Assembly: GCF_000375345.1 (NCBI RefSeq)
Contig: NZ_AQXD01000001.1
Coordinates: 822,600 to 886,599, forward strand
Length of the DNA stretch: 64,000 nt
Direction: 5' to 3'
Source of the DNA: Wohlfahrtiimonas chitiniclastica DSM 18708
GTDB lineage: Bacteria; Pseudomonadota; Gammaproteobacteria; Cardiobacteriales; Wohlfahrtiimonadaceae
Shown piece after piece: positions 19,251 to 30,011 of this stretch (its first letter is position 1; each line of letters opens with the position of its first letter). The notes beneath the pieces were generated by a model. The model was not told where the DNA came from, did not search any database, and saw only the letters and a list, made by a program, of their open reading frames with translations. The position numbers and the translations under genes are program-made.

Positions 19251-19775
19251 ATGATGACGAACACAACTCAACAACCTATGCGACACATCATCTCCATCTT
19301 AATGGAGAATGAGTCAGGTGCCTTATCGCGCGTGGTGAATCTCTTCTCTGCCCGCGGTTATAACATTGAAAGTTTATCGGTTGCACCGACAGAAGATCAG
19401 TCAATTTCTCGATTGACCCTCGTGACCTTTGCAAATGCTGCAGTCATTGAGCAGATCGTCAAGCAACTCAATAAACTGATCGATGTGATCAAATTGGTGG
19501 ATTTAACCGATGGCTCCCACATTGAGCGTGAAATCATGCTCATTAAAGTGAAGGCTGAATCTGAAAATGCCCGTGCTGAGCTGTATCGTTTGAACGATAT
19601 GTTCCGCGGTCGCCTATTAGATGTCACCGAGTCAAGTTACACCATCGAAATGACCGGAACCGCCGATAAATTGAACGCTTTTGTCACTGCTGTCGAGACT
19701 CTTGGCATCATTGAAATTGTCCGTTCAGGTGCCCTTGGCTTAGTTCGTGGCGCAAAAGGCTTGACAATCAATTAA
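19251..19775 (+). CDS. ilvH: Acetolactate synthase, small regulatory subunit
   Basis: The 174 residues consist of an N-terminal ACT domain (HIISILMENESGALSRVVNLF with the valine-site pattern) and the C-terminal ALS_ss domain (REIMLIKVKAES). It binds IlvI and gives valine sensitivity. AAGGAG is 3 bases before the first ATG and 6 before the second (19254); either could be the start. Confidence 0.95.
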   Translation: MMTNTTQQPMRHIISILMENESGALSRVVNLFSARGYNIESLSVAPTEDQSISRLTLVTFANAAVIEQIVKQLNKLIDVIKLVDLTDGSHIEREIMLIKVKAESENARAELYRLNDMFRGRLLDVTESSYTIEMTGTADKLNAFVTAVETLGIIEIVRSGALGLVRGAKGLTIN

Positions 19776-19838
19776 CATTTTGACTATTACTATTAGCTGT
19801 TAGACTAAAAATAACAGCAACAAAAATTAACCGTTTAA

Positions 19839-20867
<1,029 letters not shown>

Positions 20868-20880
20868 AGTTTAATGATTA

Positions 20881-20913
20881 AAAAAGAAGACTGAATTCAG
20901 TCTTCTTTTTTTA
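20881..20913 (+). terminator. Bidirectional Rho-independent terminator after ilvC
   Basis: A perfectly symmetric stem (AAGAAGACTGA and complement) is flanked by A6 on the left and T7 on the right. It ends the hom-ilvIHC transcript. Confidence 0.9.
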
Positions 20914-20933
20914 GAAGTGAAAAGGATAAAATT

Positions 20934-22310
20934 ATGTCTAATATTTGGACACCGGATAGTTGGAGAAAATTTCCTGCGGCACAAATGCCCAATTACCCAG
21001 ATGCTGCAAAATTAAAAGAAGTTGAAGATCGTTTGCATCAAGCACCGCCACTGGTTTTTGCAGGGGAAGCTCGTACCCTGAAAAAAGCATTGGCAGAAGC
21101 TGCTTATGGACGCTCGTTCTTATTGCAAGGTGGGGATTGTGCAGAGAGCTTTTCAGAATTCAACGCCACAAATATTCGAGATAGTTTTCGTGTGTTGTTA
21201 CAAATGGCTGTTGTGCTCACCTTTGCGGCAAGTAGCCCTGTGATTAAAGTTGGGCGCATGGCCGGTCAATTTGCCAAGCCTCGCTCTGAAGATTTAGAAA
21301 CCATCGATGGCATCACATTGCCAAGTTATCGTGGTGACATTGTCAATGGCATTGACTTTACCAAAGAATCACGTACGCCAGATCCTGAGCGTTTATGGAA
21401 AGCGTATGGTCAAGCAGGTTTAACGCTAAACTTAATCCGCGCCTTTGCCACTGGTGGTTATGCAGATTTACACCGTGTCCAAGGCTGGACGATGGATTTC
21501 CTTGATGCAACGCCACAAGCGGCGCGCTACGCTGATCTTGCCAACCGCATTCAAGATGCCTTGAACTTTATGACAGCCTGCGGCATTCGCCCTGATTCAA
21601 CCCGTGCCCTTAAGGAAGTGGATTTCTACACCTCTCATGAAATGCTGCTTCTTGGCTATGAAGAAGCCATGACGCGCGTCGACTCCACAACTGGTGATTG
21701 GTATGACACCTCTGCCCACTTCATTTGGATTGGTGAGCGCACCCGTCAATTAGATGGTGCACACATTGAGTTTGCCCGCGGCATCTCTAACCCGATTGGC
21801 GTTAAAGTGAGTCAGCATTTATCTGGCGATGATTTAATCCGCTTGATTGACACGTTAAACCCGAACAATGAACCGGGTCGCTTAACGCTCATCACGCGCA
21901 TGGGGGATAAAAACCTTCTAGATTACTTGCCACAATTATTGCGCCGCGTGAAACAAGAAGGCCGCCATGTGGTATGGATTTGTGATGCGATGCATGGCAA
22001 TACCATCAAAACTGAATCGGGCTATAAAACGCGTCCGTTTGACAGAATTTTGGCAGAAGTGACGGCCTTCTTTGATGCGCACAATGCAGAAAAAACACAT
22101 GCCGGAGGCGTTCACTTTGAGATGACCGGTAAAGATGTGACAGAGTGCACAGGTGGCGCACAAAACATCACAGATGCTGATTTATCAAGCCGTTATCACA
22201 CACATTGTGATCCGCGTTTAAATGCAGCCCAAAGCTTAGAGTTGGCATTTTTAACCGCCGAAAAATTGAATGAACATAAAAAAATTATGGCTGATTATTT
22301 AGCAAAATAA
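20934..22310 (+). CDS. aroG: Type II 3-deoxy-7-phosphoheptulonate (DAHP) synthase
   Basis: The 458 residues belong to the class II (plant-type) DAHP synthases: [54 protein letters not shown] and [15 protein letters not shown]. The Cys of GGDCAES and the His/Glu of the later motifs are the metal ligands. It joins PEP and erythrose-4-phosphate, the first step of the shikimate pathway. It is unrelated in sequence to E. coli AroG/F/H. AAAAGGA precedes the ATG. A terminator separates it from ilvC. Confidence 0.94.
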   Translation: MSNIWTPDSWRKFPAAQMPNYPDAAKLKEVEDRLHQAPPLVFAGEARTLKKALAEAAYGRSFLLQGGDCAESFSEFNATNIRDSFRVLLQMAVVLTFAASSPVIKVGRMAGQFAKPRSEDLETIDGITLPSYRGDIVNGIDFTKESRTPDPERLWKAYGQAGLTLNLIRAFATGGYADLHRVQGWTMDFLDATPQAARYADLANRIQDALNFMTACGIRPDSTRALKEVDFYTSHEMLLLGYEEAMTRVDSTTGDWYDTSAHFIWIGERTRQLDGAHIEFARGISNPIGVKVSQHLSGDDLIRLIDTLNPNNEPGRLTLITRMGDKNLLDYLPQLLRRVKQEGRHVVWICDAMHGNTIKTESGYKTRPFDRILAEVTAFFDAHNAEKTHAGGVHFEMTGKDVTECTGGAQNITDADLSSRYHTHCDPRLNAAQSLELAFLTAEKLNEHKKIMADYLAK

Positions 22311-22328
22311 TCCGTTCTTTTTAGTTTT

Positions 22329-22358
22329 GAAATGGGCATGCTAGAATATGCCCATTTC
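22329..22358. other. Stem-loop between DAHP synthase and accA
   Basis: An 11-pair inverted repeat GAAATGGGCAT/ATGCCCATTTC has an 8-base loop. It lies 18 bases after the DAHP synthase stop, without a clean T tract. It may be a weak terminator. The loop region TGCTAGAAT also resembles an extended -10 for accA, so the stem could be an operator over that promoter. Confidence 0.4.
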
Positions 22359-22380
22359 GTTAACTCTAGGAGTATGAGTT

Positions 22381-23337
22381 TTGAACCCTAATTTTTTAAG
22401 TTTTGAAGCACCCATTTTAGAACTCGATGCTAAAATCGAAGCCTTAGAAAGCGCCGCTTCCCAAGCGGGCGCTGATGTGAGCGAGGCTTTGTCTTTGTTG
22501 CAAGCTGAGCGCAAAAATGAGATTAAATCCATTTTCTCTAAATTGTCGCCCTCACAAATCTCTCAAGTGGCGCGCCATCCATTGCGCCCTTATACCTTTG
22601 ATTACATCAAATATTTAGCAACTGATTTCCAAGAGCTTCATGGCGATCGTGCGTATGCGGATGATAAATCCATCGTCGGTGGTTTTGCGCGCATTGGTGA
22701 TCATCCTGTGATGATCATTGGCCATCAACAAGGCCGCGATACAAAAGAGAAAATTCAACGCAACTTCGGGATGCCACGTCCTGAAGGTTACCGCAAAGCG
22801 TTGCGCTTAATGAAATTGGCCGAACGCTTTCATGTACCAATTGTGACATTTGTGGACACACCAGGGGCTTATCCTGGCATTGGTGCAGAAGAGCGCGGAC
22901 AAAGTGAAGCCATTGCTCGTAACTTATTAGAGATGAGTAAACTTAAAGTGCCTACCATTTGCACCATCATTGGTCAAGGCGGTTCAGGCGGTGCATTGGC
23001 CATTGCTGTGGGTGACCGCGTAATGATGCTTCAATACTCCACATACTCTGTGATTTCACCTGAAGGTTGCGCCTCCATTCTCTGGAAAAGCGCTGATAAA
23101 TCAATGGAAGCTGCGAATGCAATGGGCATCACGGCCGATCGCTTGTCTGATCTTGAACTCATCGATTGCGTGATTCCTGAACCTGAAGGCGGCGCGCATC
23201 GTAACCATGAAATAGTGGCGATGTCTGTTAAACATCAGATCCTTAAATACTTGAACGAATTAGAAGCGTTAGATCCTGACACACGCATGGAACAACGCTA
23301 TGATCGCATCATGAAATTTGGACGATTCAAAGGGTAA
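22381..23337 (+). CDS. accA: Acetyl-CoA carboxylase carboxyltransferase subunit alpha
   Basis: The 318 residues align with E. coli AccA (319) from the first residues ([19 protein letters not shown]) to the end, including [14 protein letters not shown] and [20 protein letters not shown]. The carboxyltransferase transfers carboxyl from biotin to acetyl-CoA in fatty-acid synthesis. The start is TTG: AGGAG is 8 bases upstream and the alignment begins there. The nearby ATG at 22374 is out of frame and hits a stop after five codons, so it cannot be the start. Confidence 0.96.
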   Translation: MNPNFLSFEAPILELDAKIEALESAASQAGADVSEALSLLQAERKNEIKSIFSKLSPSQISQVARHPLRPYTFDYIKYLATDFQELHGDRAYADDKSIVGGFARIGDHPVMIIGHQQGRDTKEKIQRNFGMPRPEGYRKALRLMKLAERFHVPIVTFVDTPGAYPGIGAEERGQSEAIARNLLEMSKLKVPTICTIIGQGGSGGALAIAVGDRVMMLQYSTYSVISPEGCASILWKSADKSMEAANAMGITADRLSDLELIDCVIPEPEGGAHRNHEIVAMSVKHQILKYLNELEALDPDTRMEQRYDRIMKFGRFKG

Positions 23338-23343
23338 TTGCCC

Positions 23344-24234
23344 ATGAGCAATCAATCTCTTCTCAATGAGCGACTTTTGTCGCTCATTGCTTTAATTGAG
23401 CCGCTCATTCCGAAAGTTCCTCTAAGTGTGGATTTTTCCGAATGCGCGGCCTTTCGTTGGGTGCGTGCGGATCACTGGATACCTGCGCATCTTCAACCGA
23501 TTTCCCGCTTTGCCGCCATTGATTATCAAAACTTAGTGGGCGTTGAGGATAAAATTGAGTGCCTTCGCCAAAATACCTTACAGTTTTTGCATGGTTTACC
23601 CGCGAACAATGTGCTCTTAACCGGCGCGCGCGGCACAGGTAAATCCTCCCTCATTAAAGCAACGCTGACGGAATTTGCCGATCAAGGCTTAAAAATGGTC
23701 GAAATTGACCGCGATGCTTTAGATGATCTGCAAAAATTGCTCACACTGTTGAGTGAGTCAAATGAACGCTTCATCATCTTTTGTGATGATCTCTCCTTTG
23801 AAGCAAACGATGCGGCGTATAAATCATTAAAGGCGCTCCTTGATGGCTCTTTGATGAATCCACCCGAAAATATTTTATTTTATGCCACCTCAAACCGTCG
23901 TCATTTGCTGCCTGAATACATGAAAGATAACGAACAGGCACAACATGATCACAATGGCGAGGTGCATTTAGGCGATGCCATTGAGGAGAAAATCTCCCTC
24001 TCTGAGCGCTTTGGCTTATGGCTCACCTTTTATAGTTTTTCCCAAAAAGATTACCTCAATGTTGTCAAAAATTGGTTAACCACCTTAGATCCGGATTGTC
24101 ATTTCACGCCTGACGCCGAACGCGAGGCGTTACAATTTGCCCTTTTGCGCGGATCACGCAGCGGCCGAGTGGCCATGCAATTTGCCAAAAGCTTCTCAGG
24201 TGCACATCAACTTAAAAACATGAACAAGGAATAA
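23344..24234 (+). CDS. DUF815-family P-loop ATPase
   Basis: The 296-residue AAA-type protein has Walker A LLTGARGTGKSSLIKA near residue 95 and a Walker B-like FIIFCDDLSFE near 150. The DUF815 hallmark YATSNRRHLLPEYMKDN comes next, then ERFGLWLTFYSFSQKDYLNVV. Function is unknown; family members are soluble ATPases. It starts just after accA (AAAGGG ribosome site, ATG at 23344; a TTG two codons earlier is possible). It is 5 bases before the SIS-domain gene, so the genes are one operon by spacing. Confidence 0.85.
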   Translation: MSNQSLLNERLLSLIALIEPLIPKVPLSVDFSECAAFRWVRADHWIPAHLQPISRFAAIDYQNLVGVEDKIECLRQNTLQFLHGLPANNVLLTGARGTGKSSLIKATLTEFADQGLKMVEIDRDALDDLQKLLTLLSESNERFIIFCDDLSFEANDAAYKSLKALLDGSLMNPPENILFYATSNRRHLLPEYMKDNEQAQHDHNGEVHLGDAIEEKISLSERFGLWLTFYSFSQKDYLNVVKNWLTTLDPDCHFTPDAEREALQFALLRGSRSGRVAMQFAKSFSGAHQLKNMNKE

Positions 24235-24239
24235 AAATT

Positions 24240-25259
24240 ATGTCCACGTATATGGCAAAGGAAATCCGAGAAATCCCAGATGTCATAGCCAAACAAGGGG
24301 AAAGCAATGCCCCAATGCTCATTAAATTGGCCGAATTCATTAAAAAAGAGACCATTCACGGCATCACGCTATTAGGGCGCGGCAGCTCAAAAAATGCTTG
24401 TTATTATGCCAAATACATTTTTGAAACAGCATTGAACATTCCTGTTTCTATGGCCTCACCTTCTGTGGCATCGATTTATGATCGCACCCTTAATTTTAAC
24501 AACCATTTGTTGTTTGTCTGCTCACAATCAGGCTCAAGCCCTGACTTGATCAAATATGCAGAAAATGCCAAAGCGGGCGGCGCAACCCTCATTGGCTTGG
24601 TCAATGATGAAAACTCTCCGCTTGCAAAAATGTCTGATTTTTTGTTTGGCCTCAAAGCCGGCAAAGAGCACAGCGTGGCTGCGACAAAATCCTACATTGC
24701 CACCATTTACGCCTTTGCCTCCATTTATGCAATGTTCTGCGGTAAAAATGATTTGGCCGATGAATTGTATCATCTGCCAGAGGTGATGGATCAAGTGGTG
24801 CACACGCGTTGGGATCAATTTTCTGATGCAATGGTCACAGAAGATCAACTCTTTTGTTTAGGGCGCAGCTTTAACTTCAGTACGGCTAAAGAAGTCGCAT
24901 TGAAGTTCAATGAAACGTGCCAAGTGTTTGCAAAAGATTATTCATCCTCTGAATTTTTCCATGGTCCCCTTGCTCTTATTGAACGCGGCATTCCGATTTT
25001 GCACTTTTTAATGAATGATGAAAGTCATAAAGTGTCCGTGGAAACCACCGAAAAACTCTTAAATTTAGGGGCAAATGTCTACACTGTAGATAGCAAAGCC
25101 TTTGATGAGAAAACATTGGTGATTCCAGCATCTTCGCCACTCATTCAGCCAATGATTCAAACCGCAGCGCTCTACAGCATCATCGAAGAGATCGCCATGA
25201 AAAAAGGCATGAATCCTGATGAGCCACCTTTCCTCAATAAAGTGACCAAAACGGTTTAA
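24240..25259 (+). CDS. nagBII: SIS-domain glucosamine-6-phosphate deaminase (NagB-II type)
   Basis: The 339 residues carry two sugar-isomerase (SIS) domains resembling the isomerase half of GlmS: LLGRGSSKNACYYAKYIFE, CSQSGSSPDLI, KEHSVAATKSYIAT and SSEFFHGPLALIE. There is no glutamine amidotransferase domain. The size and the immediate partner nagA match NagB-II of Shewanella, which deaminates glucosamine-6-P to fructose-6-P. A fructosamine deglycase (FrlB/AgaS-type) is the alternative. The nagA ATG begins one base after its stop. Confidence 0.8.
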   Translation: MSTYMAKEIREIPDVIAKQGESNAPMLIKLAEFIKKETIHGITLLGRGSSKNACYYAKYIFETALNIPVSMASPSVASIYDRTLNFNNHLLFVCSQSGSSPDLIKYAENAKAGGATLIGLVNDENSPLAKMSDFLFGLKAGKEHSVAATKSYIATIYAFASIYAMFCGKNDLADELYHLPEVMDQVVHTRWDQFSDAMVTEDQLFCLGRSFNFSTAKEVALKFNETCQVFAKDYSSSEFFHGPLALIERGIPILHFLMNDESHKVSVETTEKLLNLGANVYTVDSKAFDEKTLVIPASSPLIQPMIQTAALYSIIEEIAMKKGMNPDEPPFLNKVTKTV

Positions 25260-25260
25260 T

Positions 25261-26364
25261 ATGGCGCAATCTCTCTTTGCTTCTCACATTTATGATGGTG
25301 AAATGCACCATCATGATGCGTGGCTCAATATTGAGCACAACCGCGTGCACAGCATCACAAAAAGCCCTGTGTTTTTATCCCAAAGCTATTACAGTGATGG
25401 CATGTTGATTCCGGGCTTCATTGATTTACAAGTCAATGGCGGCGGTGGCGTACTCTTTAACAATGAGCCAACACTAGAAGGCATCCGCACGATTGTCAAT
25501 GCGCATCGCGCCCTTGGCACGCATCATATGATGATCACTTTGATCACCAGTGATGATGACACCATTGCCCGTGCTTTAGATGCTGTGGAAGCTGCTATGG
25601 AAGAGAAACTACCGGGGTTATTGGGCATTCATTTAGAAGGCCCGATGATCAATGCAGCAAAACGCGGCATTCACTTTGAAAAAAACATTCATCCATTGAG
25701 TGATGAACTGCTGCAAAGTTTAACGCAACGCAACCTTGGTAAAGTGATGATCACGCTCGCGCCTGAGATTGTGCCCCCATCGATGATTCAATCCTTAACG
25801 GATGCAGGCATCATCGTGTTTGCAGGGCACACGCACGCAACGGCTGATGAGGCGCAAAGTGCCCTCAATCATGGCTTAAAAGGTTTTACCCATCTCTTTA
25901 ATGCAATGCCGCCAATGCTGTCACGCGAGCCTTCCATTTTAGGCGTCGCATTGAGTGACCAAAACAGTTATGGTTCCATCATTCATGATGGCATTCATGT
26001 CGATCCGATTATGGTTAAAATTGCCATTGAGGCTAAACACCCTGACAACATTGTGCTCGTCACGGATGCAATGGCAACCTTAGGCAGTGACTTAATGCAC
26101 TTTGATTTTAATGGGCACACCATTTATCGTGAGGAAAATCGCCTCGTGAATCACGAAGGCAAGCTTGCTGGCGCGCACATTGATCTATATTCATGCATTC
26201 AAAATACGATGGCGCTAAATTATTCTTTTGAAAAAAGTTTACAGATGGCAACGCGCAATCCTTCGACAGTTTTAGGGCTTTATCCGACCGTGGGTTCACT
26301 CAAAAAGTGCGCAAATGCTAACGTGAACCACATCAATGGTGATAAAATAACGCCCCTTCTGTAA
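25261..26364 (+). CDS. nagA: N-acetylglucosamine-6-phosphate deacetylase
   Basis: The 367-residue amidohydrolase has PGFIDLQVNGGGGVLFNN, the metal Glu in GIHLEGPMIN, and the His ligands in VFAGHTHATADEA and GFTHLFNAMPP. The catalytic Asp is in LVTDAMATLGSD. It deacetylates GlcNAc-6-P to GlcN-6-P, the substrate of the preceding deaminase. The C-terminus is about 15 residues shorter than in E. coli (382) but the last strand is present. No GlcNAc PTS or NagC regulator is nearby. Confidence 0.92.
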   Translation: MAQSLFASHIYDGEMHHHDAWLNIEHNRVHSITKSPVFLSQSYYSDGMLIPGFIDLQVNGGGGVLFNNEPTLEGIRTIVNAHRALGTHHMMITLITSDDDTIARALDAVEAAMEEKLPGLLGIHLEGPMINAAKRGIHFEKNIHPLSDELLQSLTQRNLGKVMITLAPEIVPPSMIQSLTDAGIIVFAGHTHATADEAQSALNHGLKGFTHLFNAMPPMLSREPSILGVALSDQNSYGSIIHDGIHVDPIMVKIAIEAKHPDNIVLVTDAMATLGSDLMHFDFNGHTIYREENRLVNHEGKLAGAHIDLYSCIQNTMALNYSFEKSLQMATRNPSTVLGLYPTVGSLKKCANANVNHINGDKITPLL

Positions 26365-26389
26365 CAACCTCAATTGGCGAAAATCAATT

Positions 26390-27295
26390 ATGAGCGGTTT
26401 AATTTTTATCATCATCTGTCTTGGAGTAGGCAAGCTACTCTCCCGATTAACCAACCCCCAAGAACTCATCCGAACCCTGAATCTTCTCGTTGTCCGTGTG
26501 GCATTGCCTGCATTGATTCTCGATAAAATTCACACCATTAATCTAGAAGGTGATGCCTTCTTCCCCATTTTATCCCCATGGATAGCCTTTATTGTAGCGG
26601 TTGGCGCCATCTATGCCATCCGCTTTTTTATTCCCTTCTCGAAAGTCACCACAGGCTGCTTGATCCTCATTTGTGGTACAAGTAACACCTCATTTGTGGG
26701 CTTTCCTTTACTGCAAGCCATTTTAGGGCATGATTCACTCAATGTGGCCATCATTGTGGATCAATCAAACCTCATATTGCTCTTTACCATGGGGATTTTG
26801 GTGGCCAATCTTTACTCTGGCACCTCAGTGAATTTTAAACAGATCTTCCTGCGTTTACTCATCTATCCACCCGTTGTGGCACTCATTTTAGGTGTATTAT
26901 TGCGCCCGATCGAATATCCTGAAGCCATTGAATATGCCTTAAGTTCTTTTGGCTCATTGTTAACCCCCTTAACCATGCTCTCCATTGGCTGTAGTTTGAG
27001 CTTACCGCGCGATAAAAGCATGATCAAAATGATCTCCATTGGGCTCATTGTGAAATTGATCATCATGCCGTTATCCATCGCCATTCCTGCCCTGTTCATC
27101 TTTGATCACATCTTAAGCCCGATGACGGCGATGGTGACGATTTTAGAGATCGGTATGGCGCCTATGGTGATGAGTGTCATCATTGCGGCGGATAAAAACT
27201 TAGATCCTGAGCTGGCAAATTTCCTCACAAGTATCGGGATTCCCGTCTCGTTTGTGACGATCGTCCTTTGGCATTTGATCATTCCCCTCGTTTAA
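26390..27295 (+). CDS. AEC (auxin efflux carrier) family transporter
   Basis: The 301-residue protein is mostly membrane, about 9-10 hydrophobic segments, with the AEC patterns LVVRVALPALILDKI near the N-terminus, CGTSNTSFVGFPLL, and LTPLTMLSIGCSL in the second half. Bacterial members move small carboxylates such as malate/malonate or act on unknown substrates. It lies 25 bases after nagA, with no strong ribosome site, so its inclusion in that operon is possible. Substrate is not assignable. Confidence 0.82.
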   Translation: MSGLIFIIICLGVGKLLSRLTNPQELIRTLNLLVVRVALPALILDKIHTINLEGDAFFPILSPWIAFIVAVGAIYAIRFFIPFSKVTTGCLILICGTSNTSFVGFPLLQAILGHDSLNVAIIVDQSNLILLFTMGILVANLYSGTSVNFKQIFLRLLIYPPVVALILGVLLRPIEYPEAIEYALSSFGSLLTPLTMLSIGCSLSLPRDKSMIKMISIGLIVKLIIMPLSIAIPALFIFDHILSPMTAMVTILEIGMAPMVMSVIIAADKNLDPELANFLTSIGIPVSFVTIVLWHLIIPLV

Positions 27296-27327
27296 TTTAG
27301 CCCTTAAAATTTACCTATTGACAGCTT

Positions 27328-27336
27328 TGCTATACT
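27328..27336 (+). promoter_or_regulatory. Extended -10 promoter element for dprA
   Basis: TGCTATACT (extended -10) lies about 43 bases before the chosen dprA start. The -35 is poor; a TTGACA nearby is too close to serve this -10. Confidence 0.4.
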
Positions 27337-27379
27337 CTTAGAGGGATAAAAATTTCTCATCTTAAAAAGGGTAATGGCA

Positions 27380-28501
27380 ATGCTGATCGATTGGTTAACG
27401 CTTTATTATACAAAGCATATTGGCGCAAAACGATTGATGCAATTGGTGGCACATTTTGATTCTGCCACCCTTGCAGTCAACGCCTCTAACAGTGACTGGC
27501 GAAAAGCTGGCATGACAGATCAAGTCATCGCCGCACGGGCGGATTCATCTCGCAAAAAGGCAGAATCTGCCCTTTTATGGATGGAGAGTGACCCACTCAA
27601 TCATATCATTGTGGTGACCGATGAACGTTATCCTGAATTGCTGCGCATTTGTGATGATCCGCCAGCGCTCTTATTTGTGCGCGGCAATCCGGATATTTTA
27701 GCAAATCCGCAGCTTGGCATTGTGGGCACGCGTCACCCCACAAAAGAAGGCGAGCAAAATGCCTATCATTTTGCAAAACAATTAGGAGAATATGGGCTCA
27801 CCATCACAAGTGGCCTTGCCATGGGGATTGATCAATTTGCCCATGATGGTACGCTTGCGAGTCCCTCACCCACCATTGCGGTGCTTGGCACGGGATTGAA
27901 TGAAATTTATCCGAAACACAATCGCCCATTGGCAGAAAAAATTGTGGCACACAATGGCGCATTGGTCAGTGAATTTCCGCTCCATACGCCGCCGATTCCA
28001 AATAATTTCCCTAAACGCAATCGCATCATTGCCGGTTTATCCTTAGGCGTTTTAGTGGTGGAAGCGGCCGATCAATCGGGCTCCCTCATCACCGCACGCT
28101 TAGCGAATGAATCGAGCCGCGAAGTGTTTGCCATTCCAAGTTCCATTCACAATCCTCAATCAAAAGGGTGCCATCGCCTCATTCGTGAAGGGGCAAAATT
28201 GGTGGAATCCACCTTTGATATTTTCTCCGAGCTCAAACATTGGCTGCCGAATGCTCAAGCGGTTGAACCGACGCAAACAACCCTCACGCCATTGCAACCG
28301 GTGCGTAAAATTGTGCCTGCGCCCACTGATCCCATTGAACGTCAAATCTTTGAGCTGCTCACCGAACCCCTCACCATCGATGACATCGTGGTGAGAACAC
28401 AACTTGACACACACATTGCCACACAAGCCATCATGATGATGGAACTTGAAGGCACCATTGTGCGTCAAGATTCTCAACACTTTATACAAGGAACTGTGTA
28501 A
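27380..28501 (+). CDS. dprA: DNA-processing protein DprA (Smf)
   Basis: The 373 residues contain the Rossmann-like DprA core: LGIVGTRHPTKEG, TITSGLAMGIDQFAHDGTL, AVLGTGLNEIYPKHN, FPKRNRIIAGLSLGVLVVEA and a C-terminal winged-helix. DprA loads RecA onto incoming single-stranded DNA during natural transformation. The start is the second ATG, 8 bases after AAGGG; the first (27374) is only 2 bases from it. The znuA-like gene starts 3 bases after its stop. Confidence 0.94.
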   Translation: MLIDWLTLYYTKHIGAKRLMQLVAHFDSATLAVNASNSDWRKAGMTDQVIAARADSSRKKAESALLWMESDPLNHIIVVTDERYPELLRICDDPPALLFVRGNPDILANPQLGIVGTRHPTKEGEQNAYHFAKQLGEYGLTITSGLAMGIDQFAHDGTLASPSPTIAVLGTGLNEIYPKHNRPLAEKIVAHNGALVSEFPLHTPPIPNNFPKRNRIIAGLSLGVLVVEAADQSGSLITARLANESSREVFAIPSSIHNPQSKGCHRLIREGAKLVESTFDIFSELKHWLPNAQAVEPTQTTLTPLQPVRKIVPAPTDPIERQIFELLTEPLTIDDIVVRTQLDTHIATQAIMMMELEGTIVRQDSQHFIQGTV

Positions 28502-28504
28502 TTT

Positions 28505-29464
28505 ATGAAAAAACTTCTCTTATCCGCCCTCTTTGCGTCAAGCTTATCCCTAAGCTTTGCAGAGCTCAACGTGGTGACATCCTTTTCCATTTTAGAAGAC
28601 ATCACTGCGAACATCGGGCAAGATAAAGTCAAAATCACCTCCATGATTAAGCGCAATCAAAACCCGCACAATTATGAGCCCACCATGTCTGACATTCAGA
28701 GCCTATACAATGCGGATTTACTCATCATCAATGGGCTTAATTTCGAGCATTGGCTCAAGCGCGCCACAAAGCAATCAAACTTTAAAGGCGAGATTGTGAC
28801 CGCAAGCGATGGCATCAAAGTGATTCATTTAGCAGAAGATGAACAGCATCACCATCATCACGACCATGATGATCATGATCACGAGCATCACCACGATCAT
28901 GGGGACACTGATCCACATGTGTGGCAAAATCCACTCAACGGCATCATCATGGCCAACAATATTGCCAAAGCACTCTCTGAGAAAGATCCTGAAAACAGCG
29001 AATTTTATGCCAAAAATCTAGAAGCGTATCAAGAAAAGTTACATCAAGTGGATCAAACCATTATGCATTCGCTCAACGATAACCCAAGCCAACCACTCAA
29101 AGGCATCGTGCTCCATGACAGTTATCGTTATTTCTCTGAGCGCTATCCGATGATGTTCTTCCCTGTGCTCGATGCCCATAGTTTAAGCGAGCCTTCTGTG
29201 AAAGTGTTTGCGGGCATTCAAACCATGATCAAAGACAATCAAATTCCTGTGATTTTCTCTGAATCCATGGAGCAAAGCCGCTTTGTGAATACAGTTGTGA
29301 AGGATTATCACATCACCGATGGCGGTCAACTCATCTCTGACACCATTATGCCAAAAGGCGAGCCTTGTGACTCTTACATCGGTTTATTAGAGTGTAATTT
29401 AAACACCATCAATCAAGCCTTTGACAAAGTGCGCAAAGCGAAAGATGAGTCAGGATTGCTCTAA
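28505..29464 (+). CDS. znuA: Zinc/manganese ABC transporter substrate-binding protein, ZnuA-like
   Basis: The 319-residue cluster A-I binding protein has a signal peptide (to about residue 19) and metal-ligand His in NPHNYEPTMSD and GDTDPHVWQNP. A His/Asp-rich loop from about residue 117 to 138 (runs of HHHHH and HDHDDHDHEHHHDH) is typical of ZnuA. It captures zinc in the periplasm for ZnuBC. No permease or ATPase gene lies next to it; it sits behind dprA, so its partners must be elsewhere. No Zur box was recognised. Its last 15 bases overlap the convergent ogt gene. Confidence 0.85.
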   Translation: MKKLLLSALFASSLSLSFAELNVVTSFSILEDITANIGQDKVKITSMIKRNQNPHNYEPTMSDIQSLYNADLLIINGLNFEHWLKRATKQSNFKGEIVTASDGIKVIHLAEDEQHHHHHDHDDHDHEHHHDHGDTDPHVWQNPLNGIIMANNIAKALSEKDPENSEFYAKNLEAYQEKLHQVDQTIMHSLNDNPSQPLKGIVLHDSYRYFSERYPMMFFPVLDAHSLSEPSVKVFAGIQTMIKDNQIPVIFSESMEQSRFVNTVVKDYHITDGGQLISDTIMPKGEPCDSYIGLLECNLNTINQAFDKVRKAKDESGLL

Positions 29465-29947
29465 TGTCAACAATGCTTCTTTTCGATGCAGCCCGCCTGC
29501 ATAGCCGACCAACGCGCCATTGCTGCCAATCACACGGTGACAAGGCACCAATATACTCAGGGGGTTCTTCCCATTCGCGCTAGCAATAGCGCGGATGGCC
29601 CTTTCATTGCCATATCGCACCGCTTCAGTTTTATAACTGATGGTTTGCCCATACGGAATCTCTAATAAAATTTGCCACACCGCCTGTTGAAAGGGCGTGC
29701 CAGACAACACCATCGGCACCGTAAAATCTGTCCGTTTCTTTTGAAAATACTCTTCTAACTCTTCCATCAATTGCGATAACACAGCATGATTGCCCGCTTT
29801 TGCGGTCACTTGATGACGTTTTTCCATGCGCTGAATGGCACTGAATGCATCCTCTTCCACAAAATCAACCGCACACACGCGATCCCCAAGTGCGCACAAT
29901 ACCATTTGCCCAAGAGGTGAATCCATATACATATAGGTTAAATCCAT
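29450..29947 (-). CDS. ogt: Methylated-DNA-[protein]-cysteine S-methyltransferase
   Basis: The 165 residues end with the acceptor motif LVPCHRVIGSNGALVGYAGG; the Cys of PCHR takes the methyl group from O6-methylguanine. The upstream helix-turn-helix FQQAVWQILLEIPYGQTISY contacts DNA. The length matches Ogt without an Ada domain. GGAGG is 4 bases before the ATG. It is downstream of lctP, past a terminator, and converges on the znuA-like gene. Confidence 0.93.
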   Translation of the reverse strand: MDLTYMYMDSPLGQMVLCALGDRVCAVDFVEEDAFSAIQRMEKRHQVTAKAGNHAVLSQLMEELEEYFQKKRTDFTVPMVLSGTPFQQAVWQILLEIPYGQTISYKTEAVRYGNERAIRAIASANGKNPLSILVPCHRVIGSNGALVGYAGGLHRKEALLTLEQS

Positions 29948-29959
29948 ATTGCCTCCATC

Positions 29960-29986
29960 AAAAAATCCTCCATGAAGGAGGATTTT
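29960..29986 (-). terminator. Rho-independent terminator after lctP
   Basis: On the minus strand the stem AAAATCCTCC/GGAGGATTTT has a 5-base loop followed by further T residues. It lies 26 bases after the lctP stop and directly ahead of ogt. Confidence 0.82.
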
Positions 29987-30011
29987 ATCGATTCATACGG
30001 TCAATGACACT

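Noticed and set aside
26100-26364. Frameshift in the nagA C-terminus
   Set aside because: The last strand and closing motif are present in one frame; the protein is merely about 15 residues shorter than in E. coli.
27374-28501. DNA uptake sequences around dprA
   Set aside because: I looked for the Neisseria and Pasteurellaceae uptake motifs and saw no recurrent copies; a genome-wide count of short words would be needed.
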